From: Blasia pusilla
Lineage: Eukaryota; Marchantiophyta; Marchantiopsida; Blasiales
Assembly (NCBI GenBank): GCA_050084515.1
Contig: CM114273.1
Coordinates: 43,834,001 to 43,898,000, forward strand
DNA length: 64,000 nt
Direction of reading: 5' to 3'
Below the pieces are notes generated by a model. The model did not search any database, was not told the DNA's origin, and saw nothing but the letters and a program-made list of their open reading frames with translations. Within the stretch, counting starts at the first letter, position 1, and every line of letters starts with the position of its first letter. Below, one piece after another: positions 54,019 through 64,000 of this stretch. The translations under genes were made by a program, and so were the position numbers.

Positions 54019-55009
54019 TGTTGTGCACCTACTCCCTTAAACGTAAATCTTTAGTGTTGCAGAAGCGTGCGTTCAGTAGGACACGCTTTCAATGCTGATC
54101 TGCACCCTGACACACACTCACATTAGTCGGGTTTGGGTCAATTAGTGCTCTAACTCCTTGAGTTCTCGACTCGGCCTCTCATCAAGCTCAACCTTCCTAG
54201 TTTCTTGCTTTACAACACATGCAAGTCTCTCAAAACTTGGGATAGACTCTCCGGTCGATTAAGGAACCTTAAACGGCGTGTGCACATCTGGCGGTCCCAA
54301 CTATCCAATGGACCTCCAATAAATCCCTAACCAAGATTCACTAAGTGTCCAAGTATGGCTTTTGAAATCCACTCCCTTAGATCAGGTTTGGGTTTCGAGT
54401 CCCAAGACCAAACTCACGTTCCATCCCGTGCCATTGAGCCGCCCTTTGGCGCCCAAAGTGGGGTTTGGGTTCCAAGAATCCTTGGAGACACTCCCCCTCA
54501 CTAGTACTTCTAGGGATCATCACCCACCCTAGACTTTGGAGAAAGAGAGTCGGGCCCTTCATTTTGGAACTCAACCCAACTCCTTGTACAGTAATTTTCT
54601 GCCTGTATCTTAGCCTCTGCTTGAGCATTTTCTGAGATCTTTGGTGCGTTGTATAAGTCTTTGCATAAGCTTTTCAACGTCATCATATTTCTCCCAAACA
54701 CATATTGGGACTAAACGTTATGTTCCAAAACACAGTCAAACCCCCAAACGGAATCGCATTTCAAATTTGGTTCCCACCTCTTTGGCAACCAACCTTCCTA
54801 GACTCAACTCATCTCAAGTTTTGGTTCAAGTTTGGTCCAAGTTTTCTGATCGCGACCATAAATGCATGAAACGCACAAACTCTATTGTGGGTTTTGTCTC
54901 TTGGAATCTTCCAAGAGACCTCTCCAAAGCGCAACCATCCTAGCGTGAGCCCGCTAAACCTTTGATGTTTCGCTTGGCGTTCGTTTGGTTTTGAGGATCG
55001 TAAGACTCA
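54019..55009 (-). repeat. 3' LTR of the family A chromovirus
   Basis: Plus strand from TGTTGTGCACCTACTCCC to ATCGTAAGACTCA. The neighbouring CCCCTCTTAAG reads CTTAAGAGGGG on the minus strand, a polypurine tract directly before the LTR start TGAGTCTTACG, as expected for second-strand priming. Aligns along its length with the 5' LTR (59184-60138) at moderate divergence, indicating an old insertion. Confidence 0.88.
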
Positions 55010-55705
55010 CCCCTCTTAAGAGATTGATGTCCTCATCAACGCAAACATTTGAATATCAAGTTCTAAGAAGTTGACCTCTTGATATCGGATTGCCTTCTGG
55101 TAGGTAACCCGCAATTCCTCTTTTGGCTTAAGTCTTAGGTTGTCACTTGCAACACTTAGCATCGTTAACATCTCTTCTTGGATAAGCTTAGATCAATTCT
55201 ACAAAACTAATCTAAACCTATCAAATAAGCTAACTAAGTGTGCAACATAACACTTCATTTGCTTACTATTTGTAAACATCTCATATGTTTATCCGATTCA
55301 GTTCGTACTACTTTCAGGTCGTTCTCGTATTCAACTTAGGCTCGTCACTAAGTTCACTCATGTAGTCACAAGTGATATCATCCCAAGCCTTAAGACGGAG
55401 TAATCTACCCCATCGATGCTAGGGTGAGCCCAAATGTTCATACTTCAACATTTAGTCATGTTCTAGGTGCTTTATCCAAATACAAGCTCTCACTTCAAAG
55501 ACTCCTTGTTTTTCTTCTTTGACCTATATCCTAAGCATATGAAGGACTACTCATTGCCATGCACTAACACTTAAAAATTTCTTTTACTAGCATCGAATCT
55601 CAAAATCCATGCATTCTTTTATTGCAACAATTAAACTTTTCTTGTTACAACGGCATTCAGCCCACGCATCTTGGTCACAAGTTATGTCCTTACCTTCAAG
55701 GTGTA

Positions 55706-56290
55706 CTAACGTATGTGCCTATCTTGTATGATTTGCATCTGTCGGAAGTCTTGTAACGCCTCTTGCAAGTATTCCAAGTCTGTCTTCGCAATCCAAGTCG
55801 CCTCTTTAACATGGTAGGATTTCCATTTGACCAAGTACTCGTACTTATTGGCTCTACGTCTAGAACGTAGTATAGTCTTTACCTCAAACTCTGGTTCCTC
55901 GTTCACAATGACCGATTGTGGTCTCAACACTATTCTCTGCTCCATATGCACATTATCTTGAAAACACTTCTTCAATAATGACACATAGAAAGTTGCGTGA
56001 ATCTTGAACTCTTTTGGGAGCTCCAATGTATACACATCCTCAAACGACTTTGCCTTGATCACATACAATCAAACATACTTGGCTGAAAACCTCACGGAAA
56101 ACTCCTTCAAAATAGGGAGATTCCTCACATTCAATCACACTTGCTCTCCTACTTGGAAACTCACTTCATGTCGACTCTTGTTAACATGCTAAACATACCT
56201 TAGTTGAGCCTTGGCAAGACTTTTTCGTGCTCGCTCTTGTCATTCCTACATCTCAACTAACAAACTTTCCGCCATTGCTTGACGAGTGTG
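55706..56290 (-). pseudogene. Integrase C-terminal region and chromodomain of family A
   Basis: The region before 56068 decodes as NKSRHEVSFQVGEQV with stops, the integrase C-terminal motif. The open frame 56068-55706 then reads AKSFEDVYTLELPKEFKIHA, FYVSLLKK and, at about 55745-55888, the chromodomain EFEVKTILRSRRR, KYEYLVKWKSYHVKEATWI with the aromatic cage-type residues Y, W and W. This is the best preserved protein of the element. The final tail is DFRQMQIIQDRHIR. Confidence 0.9.
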
Positions 56291-56399
56291 TGTCAATGTA
56301 GCGCCCCTCGAAAGAGCCTAGCCTAGTCAAGAGGCCCTTTTGATTCTCATTATAAACCAAAAGAAATAGAGAGATTTTAGTTGTAGAATGCTTGATCGA

Positions 56400-56750
56400 G
56401 TTCGTAATAGTACTCAACCATACTTAGCTACCTTGCCATCCAAAAATAGTCATAAGTCGTGTAGGCCGTCGCGGAATCTACTGTAACCACAAACCTCCCC
56501 AACTTGATAAACCATTAATCTATTATGAGTATAGCATTGTATCCCTTAGATTCTGGAATACTAGTAGTAAAATCTATGCTTACACTTTGCAAGGACCCCT
56601 TTGGAATTGGAAAAGGACAAAATAAGCCTTGTTTCTTCGCATAAAAAACGTTGTTCGTCTGACATATCACATAGGTGTTCACATATTGAGCAACATCTTC
56701 TTTCATGTTGGGCTAGAAGAACCTCTTGGTCAAAATACTATGCGTGGATT
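56400..56750 (-). pseudogene. Integrase zinc-binding and core start of family A
   Basis: The frame 56706-56515 gives DVAQYVNTYVICQTNN (C-x2-C expected; the first Cys is changed to Tyr/Val context), KQGLFCPFPIPKGSLQSVSI and DFTTSIPESKGYNAILIID, the start of the catalytic core with its first Asp. A TAA follows, then LGRFVVTVDSATAYTTYDYF. The part with the second Asp and the Glu is absent. Confidence 0.8.
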
Positions 56751-57179
56751 TCTCACTTTTATGTCCTGCCAAAGGTTCGTCATGACATTCCACTAACATG
56801 GTAGTCCGTAGCCTTCCTTGGCCCATATAGATCCTGCTCTACTTAAATCTTAGCAAACCATGCCTTAAAACTTATGTTGGCCACCTTCTCGCCCTACTTT
56901 AACTTTCTTAAGTATTCATTCGCTTACGCATCCTTCATGAATCCTTCTCTCCATATCTATTTCTTTAGGGAATTTTTCTCTCAAGACTTGTGTCGTCCAT
57001 GGCATATGCTCATCCCCGCAACTCAACATACCCAGAATGACTTTATCTTTCTCTGGCTTATGGATTAGCTCTACATTCATCAACACCAAAATATCATGAC
57101 ATCAGAGTTGCTTTGCTGTCACACGATCTTAGGTCTCACATACATGAGCGAAATATTCTCGATGAATACTTTAGTCTTG

Positions 57180-57480
57180 TGATGTCCCAAATAATAATGT
57201 CACTTCCTCAAAAAAATCAACCACCGCAAACAACTCTTTCTCGCAAGTGGACCATCTTCTTTCGGTATGATTAAGCTTCTTCCTCTAATATGCTAGGGGT
57301 CTCCCTTTTTGCACCAACATTCTAGAAATTTTCTAATCACTAACATCCGGGCATCTCAAACGGTCTGTCAATTCTGGTCGCTTCAACACAAGCTCCCTAA
57401 TTTACAAAAACACAGCCTTGGAGTATCGAGCATCCCTCTAGTAATTTAGAATAGATGAAGATATCTTTTAGATGAACACC
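57180..57480 (-). pseudogene. RNase H remnant of family A
   Basis: On the minus strand: ELVLKRPELTDRLRCPDVSD, VQKGRPLAY and HTERRWSTCEKELFAVVDFF (about 57215-57275), the Glu-containing RNase H motif. Full reverse transcriptase with its Y-x-D-D motif is not found between here and the protease, so that region has been deleted or is too decayed. Confidence 0.7.
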
Positions 57481-57769
57481 TACTCATCTATCTCCGTATC
57501 AAAGATGGAATTCATAAACTTCTTCTTGATAGGAACCTCAAAAACCAACTTCACCAGCAACCGTCTGCCTTTCACTAAGACGCTCAACCTCAATAATCCA
57601 CGCCTTAACTCCACCTCATACGTCACTCACAATGTATTCCTTTAGACTCCTTTGATCATGCCCATATGGTACACAGTGAAATTCTCCTTTAACTCAATAC
57701 TCTGCATCCAAAGGTTAGTCATAAATCTAGTTATGAAATCTGACGAGACTTGCTTCCTGCAAAGCCTAC

Positions 57770-58050
57770 TCGAACGGCTCGTCTGCCTTAGAGGTTGACA
57801 AACCCAACTTCTTCAAGAATCTCAAATTTAAAAAGGAGTACGAAGCACCTGTATCAACAAGCAACATCATATCGCGATAAAAAATCTTAGATCTAAGGTA
57901 AAGTAAATTGACATCCTCTTGGTAATTTGAAGGAATATTTCCTAACCTCCTACCAACAGTAGTTTAATAACAAAAGAAGTCATACTTCATTACTAACCTA
58001 AAGCTTTAAACACCTCTTGGTCAGGTGCTTCAACTCACTGCAATTGTAGC
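57770..58050 (-). pseudogene. Gag zinc knuckle and protease of family A
   Basis: The minus strand carries VICYNCSELKHLTKRCLK at about 58000-58050, a canonical C-x2-C-x4-H-x4-C knuckle. At 57860 it carries MLLVDTGASYSFLNLRFLKK, with the D-T-G active site of a retroviral-type aspartic protease. A stop follows about 100 bases later. Confidence 0.85.
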
Positions 58051-58154
58051 AAATCACTTCGGCATTCTTGACCTTAGAGTGTTGAGCCCCATTTGGCTTT
58101 GCATTGGGTTTCACTTGTTTTGCTATCGTGGTGGGAGACTCTTCTTGGTCACGT

Positions 58155-58981
58155 TCATGCCCACTCCAAACCTTCTTGGATGCCTCTTTGTTTTACGATA
58201 ACTTCAAAAACCTTTCGGCTCAAAAGCTCTTTGGACTTGGATCTCATCGTCCCTATCGGCTCCGGCACCTTCAAAAGTTCCGCGCACGTCTCCAGTAGTT
58301 GTGGCATCCACAAGAGGACCTTTTTTATGCTTGGCTTAACTCCATTTAAGAATATTACCTTCTTTACAAACTCACCCATATTTGGGATCGAGTTCAATCT
58401 TGCAGTGAACTCTTGTACATAAGCGCTAAGGGATCCACTTTGACGTAAGTACACGAACTCCTTGCTATCAAAGAACATCTGGTACTCCGGATTCAATCGA
58501 TCGCCAATCAAGGGCTTAAACTCTTCTTGACTCAGAGTTGTTCTATTGCCTAGATGTTCTTTGCGATCAGTCACCCACCACTAGAGTTCGTGTTCCTTCA
58601 GGAATGTGAGCCCTGCAGTTATCTTGTCTTGATCCTCTGCCCTTTCTACTTGGAAGTAAAGTTTCAACTCATCAAGAACTCGTTCACTTTCCGAGACCGC
58701 CCTATTCTTGTGAATGGCGTCGGAAAATTTGTCTTACAAAGCTTCTTGTCAAAGCTAGAAGCTCTGTTCGACTCGAGCTCAACAATTCACTTCCTTTGTT
58801 GGGTAATATGTTCAATCATCGAGTTTATCATCAGGACATAGAAGGCGAGGTCACTTGAATTTGGAGCCGAGAGCCACGTAGAAAGATTTGCATCTGGGAC
58901 ATCCTCATGTCTGGGGCTCGGCGCTTCAAAAGTCATTATCTTCTTCTCTGGCTCGCGGCCAATCAATGGTTCGTCTCTCAA
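58155..58981 (-). pseudogene. Gag of family A
   Basis: The frame 58574-58155 reads FKPLIGDRLNPEYQMFFDSK, EFVYLRQSGSLSAYVQEFTA, RLNSIPNMGEFVKKVIFLNG, the C-terminal capsid-like region of Ty3 gag. The N-terminal part lies in a second frame (58981-58787) with coiled-coil-like residues. A frameshift or stop separates the pieces. Confidence 0.8.
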
Positions 58982-59169
58982 CTTTTTTTGTTTGACTCGC
59001 GACTTCTTTGGTTCTTCGTCCCTGATCAGAATTCTCCATTCCTCACCTTCTGAAGTCTCCTCCTTATCTCTTGCGTTCCTCCCTGAGCATCGAGATCTCC
59101 TTACTACCTTGAGTTCTTCTCAAACGTCTAGATCTCCAATGATCCCAAATTCACGCTCACCAAAGATAA

Positions 59170-59181
59170 GCTCTGATACCA
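59170..59181 (-). other. Primer-binding site for initiator tRNA-Met
   Basis: The plus strand GCTCTGATACCA is, on the minus strand, TGGTATCAGAGC, an exact complement to the 3' end of plant initiator tRNA-Met as used by many retrotransposons. It lies two bases from the LTR end (TG at 59184). Confidence 0.92.
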
Positions 59182-59183
59182 CG

Positions 59184-60138
59184 TGTCGTGCGTCAACTCT
59201 CCATGTCAATAAGACACGCTCTCAATGTTGATCTGCATCCAAACATGCACTCACAATAGTATGGTCTGGATCAATCAGCGCTCTAACTCCTCGAGTTCGC
59301 GACTCAACCTCTCATCATGCTCAATCTTCCCAGTTCGTTGTTTTACAACACATGCAAGTCTCTCAAAACTTGGGACAGACCTTCTAGTCTATTGAGGAAC
59401 CTCAAACGACATTTCCACACCTGACGATCCCAAATATCCAATAGACCCCCAATAAATCCCTACTTAAGACTCGCAAAAATGAATCACATGTTGGAATCCA
59501 AGTGTTACGTCCGAAACCCACTCCCTTGGATCAAGTTAGATATTGGAATCCCAACGCCAAATTCCAGTTCCATCTCGTACCTTTGAGTTGACCTTTGGTG
59601 CCCAAAATGGGGTTTGGGTCCCAATAATCTTCGAGACACTCTCCCTTACTAATACTTTTGGGGATCACGACCCTTCCCTTAACTTTGGGGAAAGACAATC
59701 GGACCCTTCATTTTGGCACTCAACCTAGCTCCTCGTACAATCATTTACGACTTGTATCTCAGCCTTTGCTTCAACATTTTCTGAGATCTTTGATGCGTTG
59801 TAATCTTCTTTGCATGAGCTTTCGAACGTCATCTCATTTATCCCAAACATATGTCGAGACTAAACATTATGGTCCGAAACATAGTCAAACCCTAAAAGCT
59901 AGTAACGTTTCAAATGTGGTTCCCACCTCTTTGACAACCAACCTTCCTAGACTCAACTCATCTCAAGTCTTGACTCACATTTGGTCCAGGTTTACTGGTC
60001 GCAACCATAAACACATGAAACGCTCAAGAAATGTACGTTTCATCTCTTAGACTCTTCCAAGGGCGCAACGATTTTAGCGTGAGCTCCCTAAAATTATGAT
60101 GTTGCGTTTGGCGTACATTCGGTTATGAGGGTCGAACA
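59184..60138 (-). repeat. 5' LTR of the family A chromovirus
   Basis: Plus strand TGTCGTGCGTCAACTCTCC to GAGGGTCGAACA. Aligns with the 3' LTR and with the solo LTRs: shared words include CACGCTCTCAATGTTGATCT, TCAACCTTCCTAG-type ATCTTCC and CCAACCTTCCTAGACTCAAC. 955 bp. Confidence 0.9.
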
Positions 60139-61167
60139 CCTCATGTGAAGAGCAAGAAAGAAAAAGCACTAACACACAATTTAACATGAATAGGAATGCT
60201 AGTAAACAATCCAGCACTCATGAGAGTGACGCAATGTACATCTTCCTATCCCATCCCAAATCGGACCATTCCTACCGATTATTATGATAGTTGATTGTCC
60301 TCAAGGTATAAAAGTAATGCAACTGGTCCAAAAGTAGGCACCTTTTGTTTTGTTCAGCATCTTTAGAGGCTCATGATTAGGTTTCAATTCCATTCATATC
60401 TTATGGGGCTAAAATGCCAATGATGTGAACTTTTCCCATCAAAAACCATCAAAATTAGGGGCAAGACACACTCCTACAGACCAACTTACCTTGTAATGTT
60501 TCAACAGCTTAATTCATCGCAATATGAGTGCACCTAGCTTAATGCGAATGTTGTACACTACCATGATCCTGCTAGTATTCTCATGATTCAACAAAATTAC
60601 GGAAAAGAGTATTCTTGTTAATATTCATCTCCACTTCATGCTCATGATATGAGACATGCGTAAGAGATCTATCAAATAGATTTATGTAGAGATTTATGCA
60701 ACTGGTTTAATATGCTAAAGCGTATCAAACGTTCTGGTTGATTAAGAAAACAATTATTTAGATAGGAAAATAAATCTTTAACTTCATAGCTTTTGAAGTT
60801 CGTATCTTTGAAGCTACCTAGAAATCTATTATGGCAATACTTTAGGTGTGCGATCCTAATCCAAAACCTTTTATATAGGTAAGAAAAAATTTGCAATAGA
60901 GTTGGGTATTCATAAGAATATGCTCTAAGTAATGGTCCCTATTGTTTACCTCTAGTTTTCATTTTGCTGTTTTTCTATGAGTACTCCTCTAGTAAAATGA
61001 AAGAAGACAAGGCTAAGGATCTACTCATCCCTAAGGACTTGACTAGTCCATGGAACGAGAATGTTTGTACAAACATCTTGAAGAGCCAAACCATTGCCTA
61101 CAATGATACAATCATAAAGGATGCAATGATTTCACGTAATTCTTTAGCTCTACATCCTCTTATCATT
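60139..61167. other. AT-rich intergenic DNA, nothing recognised
   Basis: Only short frames. No RNA gene or transposon motif was identified. Confidence 0.5.
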
Positions 61168-61820
61168 CTCACTCCCTAAACACTTGAAAGTGGAGAAGTG
61201 GTAAAATGTTATTAGTTCTTGCATAAGGATTCATTGATGGCTTCCTTTTCCAATGCAAAAGAGAGAGAACTATACTTATTAAGTAGTGCATGTCATAGCC
61301 TTGCGACCATAGACTCTTTGCCTTGGTTGGGCGGTGCTTGAGACTAGGATGGGTGTAGAGAGAGCAGCAAGTGAACAAGGTACCATATGAGAGGAGGCAG
61401 ACACTCTCATATAGTGTGAGTGTTGACCAAACAACGTGTCTCTGCATAGCTTCCAAGTGTCAACCAAGAAACTCTTCACCACACCATCTACTTTACCTGA
61501 TTGGGATCCCCAACAGACATAACTTACATAACAGTGCAACACCTTTGGGCAATGAATCAATGCTACTGAATGTGTTAAACAATTCTGATGTTACCATCTT
61601 GGCGACATCAACATATGCTCTTTGAGAGAGAGAGGGAGGTGGGAAGATCTCACTCCCTAAAACGTTTGAAAGTGGAAAAGTGGTAAAATGCCATGAGTTC
61701 TTGCATAGGCTATCAAGCTTTAGGGAATGATTGATAGCTTCCTTTTCCAATGCAAGGGAGAGAATGTACTCATTAAGTAGTTGGGGATCCCAATCAGGTA
61801 ACAACGTGTCTCTGCATAGC
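61168..61820. repeat. Nested direct and inverted repeats
   Basis: Direct copies: CACTCCCTAAACACTTGAAAG (61168) and CACTCCCTAAAACGTTTGAA (61651) start about 120 bp of parallel sequence, including GTGGTAAAATG, GGCTTCCTTTTCCAATGCAA versus AGCTTCCTTTTCCAATGCAA, and TTAAGTAGT. AACAACGTGTCTCTGCATAGC occurs at 61431 and 61801. A 21 bp perfect inverted pair is TACCTGATTGGGATCCCCAAC (61494) and its reverse at 61781. It looks like a small foldback element rearranged on itself. Confidence 0.8.
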
Positions 61821-62096
61821 CGCAATCTTTATTTCTTCTACACTTTTGTGTATCCAATCTACGAGTTCTATGCGCTTCCAAGTCATTAGGAGGGGAACCT
61901 TCATAACGAAGGTCATCATTCCCATTCCCACCTCTTTTTCTTTGTAGCCTTGCGACCACAAGAGAGATAGAAAAAGAAAAAGAGGTGGGAATGGGAATGA
62001 TGACCTTCGTTATGAAGGTTCCCTCCTAATGACTTGGAAGCGCATAGAACTCGTAGATTGGATACACAAAAGTGTAGAAAAAATAAAGATTGCGGG
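61820..62096. repeat. Near-perfect inverted repeat with about 124 bp arms
   Basis: Left arm 61820-61944 (from CCGCAATCTTTATTTCTTCT to CACCTCTTTTTCTTT), right arm 61970-62096 (its reverse complement, ending AATAAAGATTGCGGG). Only two differences were noticed: a C/T and a one-base G-run length change. Loop about 25 bases (GTAGCCTTGCGACCACAAGAGAGAT). A transcript would form a long double-stranded RNA, a substrate type for Dicer-like enzymes. No coding frame. It adjoins the nested repeats on its left. Confidence 0.95.
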
Positions 62097-64000
62097 AGAT
62101 GGAGAGCGAACTGCGATTGTGAAATGCACGATTGGATAGGTTGATCGGATCGCGTTTGCTCACAGGTTCGCTTCGCTGATCAGGAGGAGAGGGTGCGGGA
62201 GAGGGAGAGGGAGAGGGAGAGGGAATTGCGGAATGGATTCCCTAAGAGGAATTTTTCTACGTTTTGTGTTTGTTCACAGCGCAATGAAGCAGGAGCGGAG
62301 TGAGCGTGTACTTACATCCGAAGTGCGACGCGATTCCCATTTGAAACGCTGCGCAGGGGCATGCATTCGGTCTCGTGCAGTCCTCGCTCCCGATGTCCCG
62401 ATAGGGCAAGAAGTCGAGGAATCAATCAAGCAGCCGAGCAATGATTTGCACTTGTTGTTGATAGGATTGCTTCCAATCGGACATCGGAATCATGGCTCCG
62501 CCTGCAGCTGAACGCTCGCTGACAGGAGCGGTGAGGCGTTTGCTTCACCCGGAGCTCATCCGCGGCGCGCCGGAAGGAGCATGCACGCGGGAGATCCGCA
62601 CATCAGGGGGAGTGTGGAAGAGTCTGTATACGCGCCTGTTGACCGAGATCGCACCATCCGATCAACTTTCTCCTGCTCCGAGCTGATGACTGAGATGCTC
62701 TGGGTCTCGATCCTAGCTCCTCGACTCTCCCGGGCGGCAGACATCATGATAGAATTAGGAAGGGATAAACGGAGAGTTCGTGGAGCAGGATAAGAGAGGA
62801 GCTCACGGCTGCCCGACAGAGATGCAAGAATCATGCCATGACTATCGACTCCGGGATGGTTGGCGATGGCGATCCGGGCCGTAGGGCAGAACAAGGGAAG
62901 ATAACATCTGATCATTACAATGCCTCTCTTTTCGACAGTTCCAGATGTGCCTGCTACTGCACGCGTCATAGGAGCGTTCCACGTTCACAATCGCAGGCAT
63001 CAGGAAGAGCATCCAGTGGTCGTCTGTCATGTGCTCATTCACTGTCGAGGTCCTTCACCTCACGGTTCAGCAGAGGCATGCAGTCCAAGATCCCAGAAGA
63101 CTGCTAATGTTACTCTTCCCATGAGGGGAGGCAAAACGTGAATCACTTTATTTGGATGCTCCCGAGTGGGGAGTGGAGCACAACGCGGATGGGAGTGGTG
63201 GACGTAGAGTTCAATTAGTGGATAACTTGTAGAAATCTAGCATCGCAGTAGAGGCCTAGCTATTATTTACTCGTGTAAAATCCTAGTCCGCGAGCACGGC
63301 AGGAAGTACAGAAAGTGAGGTCTACAGATGTGACGAGATGACTACCAGAGTTTCCGTGAAAGAGGCGATGGCGAATGCGGAAGGCCTTCTTTTCTGAAAG
63401 AATCGATGTGGAATGAGGCAACGCCCTGCCCTTCTAAGCTTTAGAGTTCATCTAAAGGTAATGAACTTCCATCTAACCCCCTGGCACAATTCGCTGTCTC
63501 CTCGGAACGGACGGTGTTGAGGTCCAAAATGCCTGTGAGGCGGAGACAATCTTGGTGCTTAAGAATGTTTTCGGATTTGAGTTTTGATGAATTGACAATT
63601 AAGCTGCACCATTCGCAACGCATTACGACCAGACTTCCGCAGGGTAAGACTCGATCTCAGAGGCCATATCCGAGATGAGCCTTTCTGAGAGATCATCATG
63701 ACCACCGGCGAAGTTGTATACCCGGTAAGCAAGCTGGAAAGCCCTCCATAACATTTGAGAGCATTGCCTCTGTCGATTCGCGTCGTAGGTCGTAGAACGC
63801 ACTCTGTCGATGGTGGGTGGTGATCTTGCTCTCTTGCTCTCCTGCACATTACGAACCAACGATTGAGATCTCATTTCGATTCGGTGTACAACCTGAAGAC
63901 AGAATTGAACCTGAAAAATGACCTCTTCGACAAGGAACTCATTCGGAAAGATACTTTGGATTCCTACTCGAAACGAATCTTCATGAATCATAGTAGAGAC
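62097..64000. other. GC-richer right edge; possible gene or 5' region, not recognised
   Basis: The composition changes to GC-rich with a (GGGAGA)n run at 62190-62221. A plus-strand frame at 62492-62686 (MAPPAAERSLTGAVRRLLHP, GVWKSLYTRLL) has an initiating ATG in good context and a coding-like composition, but it overlaps a longer minus frame (62969-62556) and is only 64 codons. Minus frames at 63441-63991 are also open. I recognise none. A gene could extend beyond the window. Confidence 0.25.

Larger units (their letters stand above)
54019..60138 (-). mobile_element. Chromodomain Ty3/gypsy retrotransposon (family A), nearly full length but defective
   Basis: Bounded by two LTRs (54019-55009 and 59184-60138) in direct orientation. 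Flanks are CCTCT (54014-54018) and CCTCA (60139-60143), a probable 5 bp target duplication with one change. Between them on the minus strand lie a primer-binding site, gag with a CCHC knuckle, protease, a trace of RNase H, parts of integrase and a chromodomain. Only 4.2 kb separates the LTRs; reverse transcriptase is mostly deleted and stops are frequent. Chromoviruses use their chromodomain to aim integration at heterochromatin. Solo LTRs of this family are at 11861-12763 and 47673-48702. Confidence 0.92.

Noticed and set aside
1-64000. CRISPR arrays, bacterial operons, replication origins
   Set aside because: Nothing of the kind is present; the repeats have no spacer structure and the sequence is eukaryotic.

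Overview
The window is nuclear DNA from a land plant, most likely a non-flowering one. Three things support this: a plant-type STOP1 zinc-finger gene, plant-style LTR retrotransposons primed by initiator tRNA-Met, and a Mutator-like (MULE) transposase. Gene density is very low. Only one clearly intact protein-coding gene is visible, the intronless STOP1-like C2H2 factor at 36064-38139 (+). Nearly everything else is decayed mobile DNA, long AT-rich stretches without coding signal, and gene fragments. I cannot name the species; bryophyte or lycophyte grade is an inference.

Left edge (1-9.5 kb): a broken nuclear copy of the plastid ribosomal protein uL5c 5' exon with two in-frame TAG codons, then a CT microsatellite, a partial short repeat, a fresh tandem duplication and otherwise anonymous AT-rich DNA.

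Centre-left (9.55-30.45 kb): a nest of transposons bounded by inverted copies of one terminal sequence (CCTATTCATCCTCGGGTTA). A minus-strand Ty1/copia element (about 26.4 kb down to 10.9 kb) was split in its reverse transcriptase by a minus-strand Ty3/gypsy element (about 23.2 to 13.5 kb). That Ty3 element carries a C5 cytosine DNA methyltransferase domain between protease and reverse transcriptase, and is the most notable thing in the window. The Ty3 protease was then hit by a solo LTR (family B, 18139-19415). A second family B LTR in the copia part was hit by a solo LTR of the chromovirus family A (11861-12763, target duplication AGTTG). To the right lies a MULE-type transposase whose N-terminal half is inverted relative to its C-terminal half.

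Centre (30.5-42 kb): short inverted-repeat elements, a miRNA-like foldback, LINE-like C-terminal fragments next to perfect 30-31 bp hairpins, and the STOP1 gene with a G-rich 3' region followed by a six-unit minisatellite.

Right (42-64 kb): AT-rich intergenic DNA with small inverted-repeat elements, a solo LTR with target duplication CACAC (47673-48702), a 0.57 kb nuclear 18S rRNA relic (51335-51905), a nearly full-length chromodomain retrotransposon with both LTRs and primer-binding site (54019-60138, minus), a near-perfect 124 bp-arm hairpin (61820-62096), and GC-richer DNA at the end that may belong to a further gene but is not recognisable.

Functionally, the only host product likely made from this window is the STOP1-like regulator. 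The transposon proteins are all broken by stops, frameshifts or deletions. Their value is as fossils of families, above all the methyltransferase-bearing Ty3 family, which may have intact relatives elsewhere in the genome.
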